Of a stretch of DNA of 64,000 nucleotides, positions 56,097-63,742 are shown piece after piece; position 1 is the stretch's first letter, and each line of letters begins with the position of its first letter. The DNA is from Breoghania sp. (GTDB lineage: Bacteria > Pseudomonadota > Alphaproteobacteria > Rhizobiales > Stappiaceae). A program made the translations under genes and the position numbers. The stretch is from contig NZ_OY771475.1 of assembly GCF_963674635.1 (NCBI RefSeq), positions 1,984,001-2,048,000 on the forward strand, read 5' to 3'. The notes under the pieces are model-generated. The model made no database searches and was not told the origin of the DNA. It was given only the letters and a program-made list of their open reading frames with translations.

Positions 56097-56918
56097 ATGA
56101 AAATCAGAGCGATCAGCGACCTCCATCTGGCCAGTCCCGCCAACCGCGAGGCGCTTGCCGCATTGCCCGATTTCGGTGATGACTGGCTGATCGTGGCCGG
56201 CGACATCGCCGAGAAATTCAGCCATATGCGCCTTGCGCTGGAAAGCCTGACGCGGAAATTCGCCAAGGTCTTCTGGGTCCCGGGCAATCACGATCTGTGG
56301 GCGATTTCGGAAGAACGGGGCCAGCCGGCCGTTGTGGGCGAGGCGCGCTACCGCGCACTGGTGGAGATCGCGCGCGAGTTCGGCGTCCTCACGCCGGAAG
56401 ACCCTTACGAAATCTGGACGGGCCCCGGCGGCGAGCACGCCATCGTGCCGCTGTTCCTGCTCTATGATTACAGCTTCCGGCCCGACCATATCGCGCGCGA
56501 CGAGGTGGTCGCATGGGCGAAAGAGGGAAGTGCCGTGTGCGCCGACGAGATGTTCCTGAACCCCGCGCCGTGGGAAAGCCGCGATGCGTGGTGCGCGCGC
56601 CGGATCGCGGAGACCGAGGCGCGGCTTGGCGAACTGCCAGATGATCTGCCCACCATCCTGATCAATCACTTCCCGATGCGCGCGGATCTCATCCACATTC
56701 CGCGCGCGCCGCGCTTCACGCCCTGGTGCGGAACGCGGGCGACCCATGACTGGCACACCCGCTACAATGCGAGCGTCGTCATTTCCGGCCATCTCCACAC
56801 ACGGCGCACGGACTGGCGCGACGGGACGCGGTTTGAGGAAGTCTCGCTCGGCTATCCGCGCCAGTGGGACCAGAGCCAGGGCCTTGAGACCTATCTGCGC
56901 GAGATCCTGCCGGGCTGA
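56097..56918 (+). CDS. Metallophosphoesterase family protein
   Basis: The protein has 273 residues with the ordered metal-binding motifs of calcineurin-like phosphoesterases: SDLHLA (residues ~7-12), AGDIAE, PGNHDLW, NHFPMR and SGHLHTRR. The family hydrolyses phosphomono- or diesters using two metal ions. It converges on the phosphopantetheinyl transferase with only 9 bases between stops. Phosphoesterases of this kind often sit beside Sfp-type transferases in biosynthetic clusters. A role in phosphopantetheine turnover or removal of a phosphate from an intermediate is possible but not shown. No clear ribosome binding site precedes the ATG. Confidence 0.88.
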   Translation: MKIRAISDLHLASPANREALAALPDFGDDWLIVAGDIAEKFSHMRLALESLTRKFAKVFWVPGNHDLWAISEERGQPAVVGEARYRALVEIAREFGVLTPEDPYEIWTGPGGEHAIVPLFLLYDYSFRPDHIARDEVVAWAKEGSAVCADEMFLNPAPWESRDAWCARRIAETEARLGELPDDLPTILINHFPMRADLIHIPRAPRFTPWCGTRATHDWHTRYNASVVISGHLHTRRTDWRDGTRFEEVSLGYPRQWDQSQGLETYLREILPG

Positions 56919-56927
56919 GCGACGCTT

Positions 56928-57737
56928 TCAGGCTTTCGCCAGATCGCGCAGATAATCGAGCGGCGCGGGCCTCGTATCAACAACGAGCCGTCGCTTTGCC
57001 GGATGGCGCACAGCCAGCGTCATCAGGTATTTCGGGCCTGGCCGGTAGTGCTCGAAGTGCCAGTTTGCCGGGTCGTCGGCCACCTGATCGCGGAAGCTGA
57101 TTTCAAGCGCGTCGGGATCGAAGGCGAAGGCGTCGAGCGGCTGGGAAAGCCCCTTGCCGATGGCCTTCACATAGGCCTCCTTCAGCGTCCAGAATTTCAG
57201 GAACGTGTCGAGGCGTTCGCCGTCGGACGCCTCCGCCATCTTCCGGCGCTCCGGTTCCGCGAACATGCGTTCGGCGAGCTTTTCCGCCTCCACGGTGCGC
57301 TCAAGCCATTCCACGTCCACGCCGATATCATGTTCCTGCGTCAGCGCAACGGCGGCCAGCCCGCGGGTGTGGGAAATGTTGACGCGAAAGCGCGGGCCCG
57401 CCTCGGGCGCGACCAGTTCCGGCTTGCCGTGCTCTTCCACCGTGAAACGCCAGTCCAGCGGGGCGCCGCCCAGGCAATAGCTCAAAAGCCCGCGGCAACT
57501 TGCATGGGCGGCGATGTAGACGAGGCGGTCGCGTTCGAAATGGAAACGTTCGGACCGCTCCCGTTCTGCCTCGGTAAGAAGGGACGAGAGGATCGGCCAA
57601 TCAGCCTCACCGATGGTTTCAAGCGGCAGCCACCAGGCGGCGGCGCGGTCGCGGTCAATCAGCGCCTTGCCGCCGACGGCCGGGCCGTGCGACAAGAATC
57701 CGTCGCCGATCTCATTGCCGCTCAAGGTCTTTTCCAT
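56928..57737 (-). CDS. 4'-phosphopantetheinyl transferase, Sfp type
   Basis: The protein has 269 residues from the ATG at 57737; a GTG at 57764 would add 9 residues. The conserved metal/CoA motifs are IGVDVEW and WTLKEAYVKAIGKG, with ISHT and the usual N-terminal RERSERFHF-like segment. It attaches phosphopantetheine to the many ACP and PCP domains of this cluster (about 13 in the PKS/NRPS plus two discrete ACPs). Its start codon shares bases with the start of the divergent AT gene (CATG at 57735-57738), so each gene's upstream control region lies inside the other's coding sequence. Confidence 0.95.
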   Translation of the reverse strand: MEKTLSGNEIGDGFLSHGPAVGGKALIDRDRAAAWWLPLETIGEADWPILSSLLTEAERERSERFHFERDRLVYIAAHASCRGLLSYCLGGAPLDWRFTVEEHGKPELVAPEAGPRFRVNISHTRGLAAVALTQEHDIGVDVEWLERTVEAEKLAERMFAEPERRKMAEASDGERLDTFLKFWTLKEAYVKAIGKGLSQPLDAFAFDPDALEISFRDQVADDPANWHFEHYRPGPKYLMTLAVRHPAKRRLVVDTRPAPLDYLRDLAKA

Positions 57738-58704
57738 GCGCTCCTCATCGTCGTCCCTACCCACGGCCTTCTGCTTCGCAGGCCAAGGCTCGCAGTATTA
57801 TCACATGGCGGCAGATCTCTTGAACACCGATGCCGTCTTCCGACAGTGGATGGAAATAGGCGACAGGATCGTTCAAGACGCGCAAGGCTTTTCGCCGCTT
57901 GCCGCCATCCATGACGATGCGCGCAGCCGTGCGGACGCCTTCGATCATCTGGAGCATTCCCACCCCTCCCTCTTCATGGTGCAATTCGCGGCAGCCAAGA
58001 TGTTGCAGGCGCGTGGGCTCAGGCCCGACCTGCTGGTGGGCGTGAGCCTTGGCGAATTCGTCGCCATGAGTTTGGCCGGGATGATCCCGTTTGAAACCGC
58101 GTTGAAAGCGGTCGCGGACCAGCCGAAGACCTTTCGCAAGACCTGCCAGCCCGGCGCGCTGATCGCTGCCCTTGCGCCGCCGAGCATCCGCGATGCGTCG
58201 CCTCTCCTGCGAGAGCGAACCGAGATCGCCGGCATCAATGCCGAGCGCCATTGTGTGCTGGCCTGCGAGGCAGAGAACACGGGCGCGGTCAGCGATGAAT
58301 TGCGCCGCCTCGACACGCCCTTTCAGGCGCTGCCCGTGCCCTTCGCCTTTCATTCACGCTGGATCGACGGGGCGGAGGACACCTTCTTGCAGGCCGTCTC
58401 GGACTTGCGCTTCGAGACGCCGTTCTGGCCGGTCTGGTCGTGCTGTCTCGGACGTCCTGTTCAAGCCGCCGACGGCCCCCTTCTGTGGCGGATCGTGCGC
58501 GACCGGATGCAGCTGCAGGCGACATTTGCAGCCATCGAGGCTGATGGCGGGGCGCATTATGTCGATCTCAGCCCGACGGGCACCTTCGTTGCCGTGCTCC
58601 GGCAGGACCTGCGTAGAAGCTCGACCTCGAAGATCAGCCCGCTGATGTCGCCCTTCGGCGGGGATCTGAAGCGGCTGGATGCGCTTTGCGGCGAGAAAGC
58701 CTGA
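57736..58704 (+). CDS. Discrete trans-acyltransferase or acyl hydrolase
   Basis: The protein has 322 residues from the ATG at 57736, which has AAGG about 9 bases upstream; the 41 extra in-frame codons before it are antisense to the transferase gene. Motifs: FAGQGSQ near the N-terminus, nucleophile Ser in GVSLGEF (His of the usual GHSxGE is Val) and catalytic His in FAFHSRW. It could load malonyl or another acyl group onto the AT-less PKS modules. Because trans-AT clusters often contain a second AT-like protein that clears stalled chains (PedC type), an acyl hydrolase role is equally possible. The altered motif favours a function different from the AT of the AT-ER fusion. Confidence 0.9.
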   Translation: MRSSSSSLPTAFCFAGQGSQYYHMAADLLNTDAVFRQWMEIGDRIVQDAQGFSPLAAIHDDARSRADAFDHLEHSHPSLFMVQFAAAKMLQARGLRPDLLVGVSLGEFVAMSLAGMIPFETALKAVADQPKTFRKTCQPGALIAALAPPSIRDASPLLRERTEIAGINAERHCVLACEAENTGAVSDELRRLDTPFQALPVPFAFHSRWIDGAEDTFLQAVSDLRFETPFWPVWSCCLGRPVQAADGPLLWRIVRDRMQLQATFAAIEADGGAHYVDLSPTGTFVAVLRQDLRRSSTSKISPLMSPFGGDLKRLDALCGEKA

Positions 58705-58745
58705 AGCGGAGGCTTTGTTCGGCACCGGGACTGAGTATGGGGGCC

Positions 58746-58786
58746 CATCCTTCGAGACGCCTGCTCTCGCAGGCTCCTCAGGATGA
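58746..58786. repeat. REP-like palindrome, copy 5
   Basis: Same family as the copies at 50726-51023 (CATCCTTCGAGACG ... CTCCTCAGGATGA), with centre CCTGCTCTCGCAGG. It lies in the convergent gap between the discrete AT and the P450 genes. Confidence 0.85.
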
Positions 58787-58831
58787 CGTTCCCGTGGGGG
58801 GGCTTTTCGGGAGCCAGCAACACACACAACC

Positions 58832-58869
58832 TCATCCTGAGGAGGCCCAACGGGCCGTCTCGAAGGATC
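58832..58869. repeat. REP-like palindrome, copy 6 (inverted)
   Basis: Inverted relative to copy 5 and 46 bases away, with centre GGCCCAACGGGCC and one base change at the outer end (GGATC in place of GGATG). Copies 5 and 6 form a facing pair, as in BIME-type arrangements. Confidence 0.8.
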
Positions 58870-58931
58870 GGCCACACGCTCAAATCGTGTTTGCCGGAGC
58901 CAAGCACACCGCAAGGACCAAGCTTGCCTCC

Positions 58932-60167
58932 TTACCGCCAGAGGCGAACCGGCAGGCGTTCGAGGCCGCGCTGGTTGGTGCGATCCGTCCACCAGACAGG
59001 CTCGCCCGCAGGCTCGATGCGGGAAAAGCGGTCCATCAGAACGCTCAGCGCGACATCGACTTCCAACCGCGCAAGGGCGGCCCCGATGCAGACATGGGGA
59101 CCGCCACCGAAGATCACCTGCGCATTGGGCTTTCGCGCGATATCGAAGGTCTCCGCATCCGCAAAGCGCGCCGGATCGCGGTTGATCGCGCAGATGAGAC
59201 CCAATGCCAGCGAGCCTGCAGGCAACGTCATGCCATCCAGTTCGAAATCCCTGATCGCCACGCGCAGGATGAAATTGATGGCGGGCTCATAGCGCATCAT
59301 TTCCTCAATCGCGGTGCGCATGAGATCTGGGTTGGCGCGCAGGCGGTTAAATTGCGAGGGGTTGCGCATGAGGGTCAGGAGCCCGTTGCCGAGCACGTTG
59401 ACGGTGGTCTCGTTGCCGGAGACGAGACCCTTCAGATTGTTGAGGGTTTCCTCCTCATCCATGATCCCGTCATCAAGGGCTTCGAGCGCCAGTGCGATCA
59501 GCCGGTTTTCCGCATTGCCGCGCTCGGCTTCCAGATGTTCGCGCAGGAATGCCTTGTAGGCGCGCAGCGCCTCCAGCGCCTCGCGCTTCTGGTCCTGCGA
59601 CATCATGATGTCGCCGATCTTCACCAGCGCCGCGTTCCAGCGGGCAAGGGCGGGGTCCATTTCGGGCGAGATGCGGAAGAGATTGCGCACGACGCGAAGG
59701 GGCAGATGGTTGGCAAAGCCGGTCATGAAGTCGACCGGCTCCCCTTCTGGCAGGGCGTCGGCCAGCTCGCGCGCTTCCGCCTCGATCATCGGGCGCAGCG
59801 GCGGGATCTCGGCCGGGCGGAAGGCCTTTTCATAGACATCGCGCATGCGGCGGTGATCGGGCGGATCGGCATTCACCATCTGGCGCTGGAACTCGCTGAA
59901 AAGCTCATAGCTCAGCGGATCGCGCGCCTTGCTTTCCGGGCGGCTCCAGCCATTGGTCCACAGGCGGGTATCGCGGCCCATTTCAGGCGCGCGCACCATG
60001 GCGTTGAAGGCCTCGTGACCAAGCACGAAATAGATGCCGGACGGCTCATCCAGATGCACCGCCCCCATCTTGCGGATGCGCGTCAGGTCGGGATGCGGAT
60101 TGGCGAGGTAATCCGGGTCGGTGAGCAGGGTCCACCAGTCAATCGCCGGGGCAATGGTTTCGCTCAT
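58932..60167 (-). CDS. Cytochrome P450 (third of three tandem copies)
   Basis: The protein has 411 residues from the ATG at 60167, which overlaps the stop of the preceding P450 (ATGA). The I-helix reads SGNETT, with the acid and Thr in place; ExxR is EEMMR and the heme loop is FGGGPHVCIG. It shares with its neighbours the opening IDWWTLLTDPDY and an MGRDTRLW segment, so the copies arose by duplication. It probably hydroxylates or otherwise oxidises the polyketide. No ferredoxin or reductase gene is seen nearby. Confidence 0.92.
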   Translation of the reverse strand: MSETIAPAIDWWTLLTDPDYLANPHPDLTRIRKMGAVHLDEPSGIYFVLGHEAFNAMVRAPEMGRDTRLWTNGWSRPESKARDPLSYELFSEFQRQMVNADPPDHRRMRDVYEKAFRPAEIPPLRPMIEAEARELADALPEGEPVDFMTGFANHLPLRVVRNLFRISPEMDPALARWNAALVKIGDIMMSQDQKREALEALRAYKAFLREHLEAERGNAENRLIALALEALDDGIMDEEETLNNLKGLVSGNETTVNVLGNGLLTLMRNPSQFNRLRANPDLMRTAIEEMMRYEPAINFILRVAIRDFELDGMTLPAGSLALGLICAINRDPARFADAETFDIARKPNAQVIFGGGPHVCIGAALARLEVDVALSVLMDRFSRIEPAGEPVWWTDRTNQRGLERLPVRLWR

Positions 60168-61426
60168 CACGCCTGTCCTAGCTTGATGGGGAGGGTATGC
60201 AGACCGTGCTGATCGCTGCGGTGGGTCCACCACACGGGCTCGCCTGCAAGCTCGATGCGCGCAAAGCGTTCAAGAAGATGCGCAAACAGCGTCTGCGCCG
60301 TCATGCGCACCTGCGTCTTGCCGAGGCAGATATGCGCGCCCCCGCCAAAGACGTGATGCGCATTGTGGCGGCGCGTGATGTCGAATGTGTCGGGATCGTC
60401 GAAGCGTTCCGGGTCGCGGTTGGTCGCCCCCGTCAGGCCGATGGCCAGCGCGCCCTCAGGTATGCGGGCGCCCGCGCATTCGTAATCCTCGATGGCAACC
60501 CGGATGATGAAGCTGCAGCCAGGCTCGAAACGCAGCATCTCCTCTATCGCCGGGGCGAGAAGGTCAGGATCTGCGCGCAATTTCGCCATCTGGTCGGGAT
60601 GGCGGAGCAATGTCAGAAGGCCATTGCCCAGAAGCGTTGCGGTCGCCGTGCCGCCCGCAATCAGCGTCACGAGATTGTTGAGGGTTTCCTCCTCATCCAT
60701 TGTGCCATCGGCCCAGGCCTTGAGGGCGATGCCAACAAAGCCCTCGCCCGGCCGATCCGTGCCGGACGCGAAGCGCTGGCGCAGGTAAGTCTTGAATTCG
60801 CGCATGGACTTTTGCGCGTTCTGCTTCTGCTCCACGCTCATCATGATATTGCCGATGAAGCCCAGATCCGTCACCCAGTCGGCGAGCTGTTCCTCCATTT
60901 CCGGCGGGATGTCGAAGACATCGCGGGCGATGCTGCGAGAGAGCGGATTGGCGACCTGCGTCATGAAATCGATGGGTTCGCCCACCGGCAGGGCATCGAG
61001 CAGACGGGAGACTTCTGCTTCCGCCAGCCGCACAGGCTGCGCCAGACCGTCCGCCCGGTATGCCTTTTCGTAGATCCCGCGCTGGCGGCGATGGTCGGGC
61101 GGGTTGGCGTTGGTCATCTGCGGCTGGAATTCGCGGAACAGCTCATAGGTCAGCGGATCGTTCTCGCGCACCTCCTGCCGGTTCCAGCCATGGGTCCAAA
61201 GGCGCGTATCGCGGCCCATTTCGCGCGCGCTTGCCATGGCGCGAAAGGCGCTGTGGCCGAGAACGAAAAAGACGCCCGTTGCCGGATCGCGGTGGACGGG
61301 CCCCTTGTCGCGCAGGGCATTGAGCTGGGCATAGGGGCTTTTGAGATATTCCGGATCGGTCAGCATCGACCACCAGTCGACGTCACTTTCAATCGCTCCG
61401 ACGGTACGCTGGCTGTCAACAGACAC
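60167..61426 (-). CDS. Cytochrome P450 (second tandem copy) with altered I-helix
   Basis: The protein has 419 residues using the GTG at 61426, which has AGGGAG upstream; a TTG at 61465 would add 13 residues. ExxR is EEMLR and the heme loop FGGGAHICLG. The oxygen-activation motif, usually AGxETT, reads AGGTAT: the acidic residue is Thr and the conserved Thr is Ala. The heme ligand Cys is intact. Such a change suggests unusual proton delivery, for example substrate-assisted chemistry, rather than a dead enzyme, because the rest is well conserved. It overlaps the next P450 by 4 bases. Confidence 0.9.
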   Translation of the reverse strand: MSVDSQRTVGAIESDVDWWSMLTDPEYLKSPYAQLNALRDKGPVHRDPATGVFFVLGHSAFRAMASAREMGRDTRLWTHGWNRQEVRENDPLTYELFREFQPQMTNANPPDHRRQRGIYEKAYRADGLAQPVRLAEAEVSRLLDALPVGEPIDFMTQVANPLSRSIARDVFDIPPEMEEQLADWVTDLGFIGNIMMSVEQKQNAQKSMREFKTYLRQRFASGTDRPGEGFVGIALKAWADGTMDEEETLNNLVTLIAGGTATATLLGNGLLTLLRHPDQMAKLRADPDLLAPAIEEMLRFEPGCSFIIRVAIEDYECAGARIPEGALAIGLTGATNRDPERFDDPDTFDITRRHNAHHVFGGGAHICLGKTQVRMTAQTLFAHLLERFARIELAGEPVWWTHRSDQHGLHTLPIKLGQA

Positions 61427-61489
61427 AGTGGAGATGCTCCCTGTTTCCCCGCCCTGTGGGCCCAACGGCCCCGCACTCCGGCGCGCTTG

Positions 61490-62791
61490 TCACTCCGGCG
61501 ACACGATCAACGGCAGCGACCACAGCCCGCGCTGGTCGGAGCGGTCGGTCCACCACTCCGCCTCGCCCGCCAGGTCGATGCGCCCGAAACGGTCCATCAG
61601 GGCGTTGAAGGCCACTTCCGTGGTCATGCGGGCCAGCGCCTTGCCGATGCAGATATGCGCACCACCGCCAAAGGCCGAATGGTGGTTGGGCTTGCGGGTG
61701 ATGTCGAAGGTGTCGGGATCCTCGAAACGCTCCGGGTCCCGGTTGATGGAGCCGACAAGGCCGATGGCGAGCGAACCCGCCGGGATCAGCACCTCGCCGC
61801 ACTGGAAGTCCTCGACACCGGCGCGCGGGATGATGCTGCTGCCGGGTTCAAACCGCAGCATTTCCTCAATGGCGCGCGGCATCAGCGAGCGGTCGGCGCG
61901 AAGCTGCGCAAACTGATCCGGATGTTTCAGAAGGCTCACAAGGCCGTTGCCGAGAAGGGTCAGCGAGGTCTTGGAGCCGGAAATCAGCATGACGACGTTG
62001 TTGAGGGTCTCCTCCTCGTCCATCGTGCCATCTTCGGCCGCCGCCAGCGCCATGGAGATGGGCCCGTCGCCCGGGTTCGCCTTCAACCGTTCAAGATGCT
62101 CCTTCACGAACTGCTTGAAGTCCTTGTTGGACTGCTTGGCGTTGCGCTTCTGCTCCGGCGTCATGACGATGTTGCCGAGCCAGGAGAGATCGGAAATCCA
62201 CTTGCCGATCTGGCCTTCCATCTCCTCCGGGATCTCGAAGAGCTTCAGCGAAATCCGGTTGGGCAAGGGATTGCCGAGACCCGCCATGAAATCGAAGGGC
62301 TCGCCGACCGGCATCTCGTCCAGCAGCTTGCGGCACTCGTCCTCGATCATCGGCAAATGGCGCATCATGTCGCGCGGACGGAACGCCTTGTCGAAGACCC
62401 CGCGCATGCGGCGATGATCGGGGGCGTTGGCGTTGATCATCTGCGGCTGGAAGTCGATGAACAGCTCGTAGGTCTCCGGATCGTTCTTGCGGTTTTCCGG
62501 ACTGCTCCAGCCATTCGCCCAATAGGTCGTGTCGCGCCCCATGGCCTGCGTCTTGGCCATCTGACCGAATTCCTTGTGCCCCATGACGAAATAGACGCCC
62601 GAGACCGGATCGAAATGCACCGGGGCAAGCTCGCGGATCCTCTTCAGGTCCGGATAGGGATTGGTGAGGAAACCGGGATCGGCCAGCATCGTCCACCAGT
62701 CGATATTGAAGGAAGGCGGCACGGACGCGACGCGTCCTGCCGCAGCCGCCATCCCGCTTGTTTCGGCACTTTCCAGTTGCGCGTCAGACAT
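61490..62791 (-). CDS. Cytochrome P450 (first tandem copy) with altered I-helix
   Basis: The protein has 433 residues from the ATG at 62791, with GGAG about 8 bases upstream. ExxR is EEMLR and the heme loop FGGGAHICIG. The I-helix motif reads SGSKTS, so Lys replaces the usual acidic residue, while the Thr is kept. It leads the three-gene P450 run and is followed after 63 bases by the second copy. Together with the FkbM methyltransferase upstream, one P450 could close a methylenedioxy bridge from an O-methyl group, as known for other P450s. This is an inference. Confidence 0.92.
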   Translation of the reverse strand: MSDAQLESAETSGMAAAAGRVASVPPSFNIDWWTMLADPGFLTNPYPDLKRIRELAPVHFDPVSGVYFVMGHKEFGQMAKTQAMGRDTTYWANGWSSPENRKNDPETYELFIDFQPQMINANAPDHRRMRGVFDKAFRPRDMMRHLPMIEDECRKLLDEMPVGEPFDFMAGLGNPLPNRISLKLFEIPEEMEGQIGKWISDLSWLGNIVMTPEQKRNAKQSNKDFKQFVKEHLERLKANPGDGPISMALAAAEDGTMDEEETLNNVVMLISGSKTSLTLLGNGLVSLLKHPDQFAQLRADRSLMPRAIEEMLRFEPGSSIIPRAGVEDFQCGEVLIPAGSLAIGLVGSINRDPERFEDPDTFDITRKPNHHSAFGGGAHICIGKALARMTTEVAFNALMDRFGRIDLAGEAEWWTDRSDQRGLWSLPLIVSPE

Positions 62792-62876
62792 GAGTACGCT
62801 CCGGTCAAATTCCTGTTAGAAATCATCGAACCGCAACAAGATTGCGGATACAGGCAATACACGCAAAGATAGGTTC

Positions 62877-62921
62877 TTCCGCGATAGTGCCCTTGCGTTT
62901 CCCGTCACGCAAGACGCGGAA
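62877..62921. terminator. Two-tier inverted repeat between the FkbM gene and the P450 genes
   Basis: An outer stem TTCCGCG/CGCGGAA (62877-62883 with 62915-62921) encloses an inner stem CTTGCGT/ACGCAAG (62892-62898 with 62907-62913). It lies 9 bases beyond the FkbM stop on the minus strand and could end or attenuate transcription. No T-run follows, so a regulatory or RNA-processing role is also possible. Confidence 0.35.
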
Positions 62922-62929
62922 CGGCTTCT

Positions 62930-63742
62930 TCAGGCGCGATGGGCATAGATGTGAAAAACGGCCGCCCCACCCTGCGCCATCGGGTGATCGCCGATGACGG
63001 TCTTGTATCCGCGCGCCTCAAGCTCCTCGCGAATGGTCTTCAGTTCCTCCGGCCCGCGATGGACCTCCACCAGAAGCTGGCGGATCTTCGGCCACAAACC
63101 TTCGCCGATACCGTCCAGAACCGGGCGCTCCTGCCCCTCGGTATCGATCTTGAGAAGGTCGATCTCGTCGATCCCGAACCGCGCGACCACATTGTCGAGC
63201 GTGTCGACATCGACGGTGACGGTTTCCTTGCGGAAAAGCTGATCGATGAAGGCTTCTTCATCGAGACGATCATGGGCGCCGGTCTTGTCGATGATCGCCC
63301 GGATATCCTCGCTGGCGCCCTGCCCGAAAAGAAGACTGCGCAGGCCACCGGCAAGGGTCTCGCCGACGGCGCTGTCACCGGTGGAAAGCGCCGACAGTGC
63401 GGGATAGTGATCGAACTCGGCCCGGCCGGGAGCCGCTCCCAGCGCCACACGGCAGGCTTCCACCATCCCGCCCATGCGCTCGGAGTTGTTCTTCAATGCC
63501 TCGAAGGCGGCGGGCATGGGTTCAAAGGCATAGATGCGCGCATCCGGGCACAGGTCGTGCAGCCGCAGACAGAAGAGCCCGATATTCGCGCCGACATCGA
63601 AAAAGACGCCATCCACCGGCAGATCGAGCCCGCGTTCGGTAAGATCGTCGGAGACGATCTCGTGCCAGCCGAAGCCAACCTCATAGGCGTTGACGCAATG
63701 GATCCGCCGCCCATCGGGAAGTTCTGTCATCGCAATGCTCAT
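62930..63742 (-). CDS. FkbM-family SAM-dependent methyltransferase
   Basis: The protein has 270 residues. The SAM-binding motif is FFDVGANIGLFCLRL (residues ~48-62), followed by YAFEPMPAAFEALKNN and the family-typical LLKIDTEGQERPVLDG segment (~200-215). FkbM proteins usually O-methylate hydroxyl groups of polyketides or sugars. It lies upstream of the P450 run on the same strand, 138 bases away, so it is likely a tailoring O-methyltransferase of this pathway. In a sesbanimide-type product an O-methyl group could be the precursor of a methylenedioxy carbon. The start MSIAMTELPDG at 63742 is chosen; an internal ATG four codons in is also possible. Confidence 0.9.
   Translation of the reverse strand: MSIAMTELPDGRRIHCVNAYEVGFGWHEIVSDDLTERGLDLPVDGVFFDVGANIGLFCLRLHDLCPDARIYAFEPMPAAFEALKNNSERMGGMVEACRVALGAAPGRAEFDHYPALSALSTGDSAVGETLAGGLRSLLFGQGASEDIRAIIDKTGAHDRLDEEAFIDQLFRKETVTVDVDTLDNVVARFGIDEIDLLKIDTEGQERPVLDGIGEGLWPKIRQLLVEVHRGPEELKTIREELEARGYKTVIGDHPMAQGGAAVFHIYAHRA

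Noticed and set aside
55857..56798. N-terminal extension of the first P450 to 733 residues
   Set aside because: The extra 314 residues are antisense to the clear metallophosphoesterase gene and unlike any P450. A TTG at 55856 gives a family-typical N-terminus.
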